This document shows, piece after piece, positions 62,425-64,000 of a DNA stretch of 64,000 nucleotides (position 1 is the stretch's first letter; each line of letters starts with the position of its first letter). The notes beneath the pieces were generated by a model. The model saw nothing but the letters and a program-made list of their open reading frames with translations, searched no databases and was not told where the DNA came from. The DNA is from Odontocerum albicorne (taxonomy: Eukaryota > Arthropoda > Insecta > Trichoptera > Odontoceridae): positions 6,777,366 through 6,841,365 of the forward strand of contig OX463846.1 of NCBI GenBank assembly GCA_949825065.1. Direction: 5' to 3'. The translations under genes and the position numbers were made by a program.

Positions 62425-63030
62425 CTTTCGATGGTCTTACAACCCATATCGAGCTTTGGCCTCCGTCAATCTTTGCCTCCAACTCCTCCTGTCTTCCACC
62501 TCGACCCTCCAATCCTGCGCCTGTAGCAGCCGGGTTGTGTTTTTCTCAATTTCGTCCTCCCATCGCAGCCTTGGCCGGCCCACTCTCCTTCTTCCACGTG
62601 GGTGTCCTTACAAGATTATTTTGGGTGCTCGTGATGACGGCATTCTCTGCACATGTCCGGCTCATCTCAATCTACTCAGACTGACATGTACAGATATCGT
62701 GGGAGCTTTGTAGATATTATGTACTCGTAGCTCGTCGTTGTATCGTATTCGCCAGGTTTCGCCGTCATTCACGGGGCCCTGGATCCTACGTAGTACTCTT
62801 CTCTCGAAGGCATTCAGCAACTCTGCGGATTTAGCTGTCAGTATCCATGCTTCGCATCCATATGCCACCAATGTTCTAATAATTGTTTTGTGCAGTGTAA
62901 CTTTGGTTTTTCTATGGACACTTCTGGACTTGAACACCTGCAGTAGGGAGAAGAATGTTTCACAATTTGCACAATTCATGATATCAGCACCAAAAGAGAA
63001 ATCTCGTGGGCAGAAGTTAATACACAATAG
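62425..63030 (-). pseudogene. Non-LTR RT C-terminus, one frameshift
   Basis: Minus strand: CETFFSLLQVFKSRSVHRKT, KVTLHKTIIRTLVAYGCEAW, ILTAKSAELLNAFERRVLRR IQGP, then RYNDELRVHNIYKAPTISVH; after a frameshift near 62660, AGHVQRMPSSRAPKIIL, GHPRGRRRVGRPRLRWEDEI EKN and WRVEVEDRRSWRQRLTEA. KTIIR-LVAYGCEAW, E-RVLRRI and GRPRLRW are hallmarks of the C-terminal third of a non-LTR RT protein. Only one frameshift in about 195 codons, so relatively young. A different family from the RTE-like copies above. Confidence 0.92.
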
Positions 63031-64000
63031 TCTATGTTAAGAGAATATTTGCTCTTTAATTCTAATAATCATTGATTATTATAAAACATTAATAATTTAG
63101 CAATTTATTTTTTCTATAAATGTTTACAATCTCTGCATCCTACCTTTAGTAGGTATCTTTTAGTCATTTACCGCTTGTAAAACTCTTTGAAAAAGATTTC
63201 AAAGGCTGAAACCCCGTTTTGTATTCGGCGTTTATACATTTTTTACACCGAGAACTTAATTATAGAACTGAAACTAGAACGAGTAAAGCAAACAAAAGTT
63301 TTAGACCGTTTTAATTTTTTTCCCGTTCATGAAAACAAAATCGTATCGGAAATATTTACTCCGGTTAAAGTGAGAATTGAATACTTTTCATTTGTTAGAA
63401 CTTCTACCGTTCAGTTAACATTTTGATGAAAATAAAACGTGACATAACTGCTATTTTGAAAAGTTTAGTTTATAATTTTTTTTTGTTTGAAAACAATAAT
63501 CGTGAAAAAGTCTACGAGAATTTAATGATTTCAGCGTAAAAAAAGAAAATTTGTGTTCAAATTTGACAAAGTATTTTAAAAAGTTGTATTCTATAGTACA
63601 ATGAATTCATTTGAATTACATTACTTCAATTCTATCAGAAGTTACACTGTTTTTTTTTATTATTATTTCCATTTAACTTTTACAACAGCTTATTTCATTA
63701 CATGATACTTTTGAGCTTAAAATTGAATATGATTTTTTTTCAAATACTGAAAACTATATTATTTTTGGGGTACCGTTTCTAAGCTTTAAGCTTCGTTAAT
63801 GGTGATTGATATAATTAATATACTAAGGAGCTTTGATAATAAATTGTTTTTTAAGACGCTCTGACTTTTAATGCAGTTCAAGAAGAAAGTATATGTCACA
63901 AATAACCGCTGTTGCCTCTTTCCATTTATGTCAGTCTATTTTGATCACACTTTTAACATCCTTGAGAATCTTTCTATCTGCTGTAATTGTAGAGCCAGGA
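63031..64000. other. No gene firmly seen; window ends
   Basis: AT-rich. A 79-codon open frame at 63187-63426 (MKKISKAETPFCIRRLYIFY...) ends shortly before an AATAAAA signal, but shows no known domain and no splice or promoter context. The last 60 bases, on the minus strand (PGSTITADRKILKDVKS), may be another RT-family end; too short to call. Confidence 0.4.

Noticed and set aside
63187..63426. 79-codon ORF with nearby AATAAA as a small gene
   Set aside because: No domain, no promoter or splice evidence, and length expected by chance in 64 kb; noted in the features as unassigned.

Overview
This 64 kb window looks like AT-rich, non-coding, repeat-dominated DNA from an animal, most likely an arthropod and probably an insect. 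The evidence is the mix of elements: a mariner transposase relic, many 5'-truncated non-LTR retrotransposon 3' ends, tRNA-derived SINEs, Ty3/gypsy-like LTRs with a start like that of tryptophan-tRNA-primed elements, hAT and TTAA-target MITEs, and many minisatellites. I found no convincing exon of a host gene, no rRNA, no functional tRNA, no CRISPR array and no bacterial operon. Almost every longer open frame is an element relic, a frame running through a tandem repeat, or a chance ORF. The window could be intergenic or lie inside a long intron; the sequence alone does not decide.

Layout. 1-590: a 60-bp satellite with 240-bp higher-order structure. 0.7-1.3 kb: two tail-to-tail retrotransposon 3' ends. 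3.8-4.4 kb: a tandem array. 4.5-7.2 kb: a SINE, a reverse-transcriptase (RT) relic holding a copied mariner 5' end, and a near full-length dead mariner. 8.2-8.8 kb: an RT relic split by a hAT MITE. 10-14 kb: hairpin retroposons, SINEs, a 126-bp repeat and a palindromic MITE. 15-21.5 kb: an RT relic split by a TTAA MITE, LINE 3' ends, tandemly duplicated RT relics. 22-24 kb: a Tc1/mariner-like element with triplicated 5' ends. 26.6-27.5 kb: a hairpin retroposon split by a SINE, an RT relic and another SINE family. 30-32 kb: an RT relic and two LTRs in opposite orientation. 32.7-34.1 kb: a 61-bp satellite, an RT relic with a SINE fragment, a full SINE. 34.7-35.7 kb: an array of about 76 bp with a hairpin retroposon. 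36.6-44.5 kb: RT relics, a poly(A)-tailed LINE end, a third LTR and a double perfect hairpin. 46.6-49.6 kb: minisatellites. 50-55 kb: TTAA MITEs, a composite LINE and a triple-nested SINE. 55-63 kb: SINE and RT relics, a third TTAA MITE and more RT relics.

The parts form a stratigraphy. The non-LTR RT relics are usually the oldest layer. Into them went the LINE (20.8 kb), SINE-1 (33.6 and 38.1 kb), the hAT MITE (8.3 kb), a TTAA MITE (15.5 kb) and a mariner fragment (4.9 kb). SINE-1 and the hairpin retroposon are nested reciprocally (SINE into hairpin at 26.7 kb; hairpin into SINE at 55 kb), so they were active in overlapping periods. SINE-1 shares its 3' stem-loop tail with a LINE present here (16.4 and 20.8 kb), which suggests that LINE supplied the SINE's retrotransposition machinery.

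The best candidate for something undescribed is the roughly 215-250-bp hairpin retroposon (five copies). It has long internal inverted arms, 11-13-bp target duplications and 5' truncation, and may belong to the Penelope-like group. All coordinates and copy counts were read by eye, and boundaries of old relics are approximate to tens of bases.
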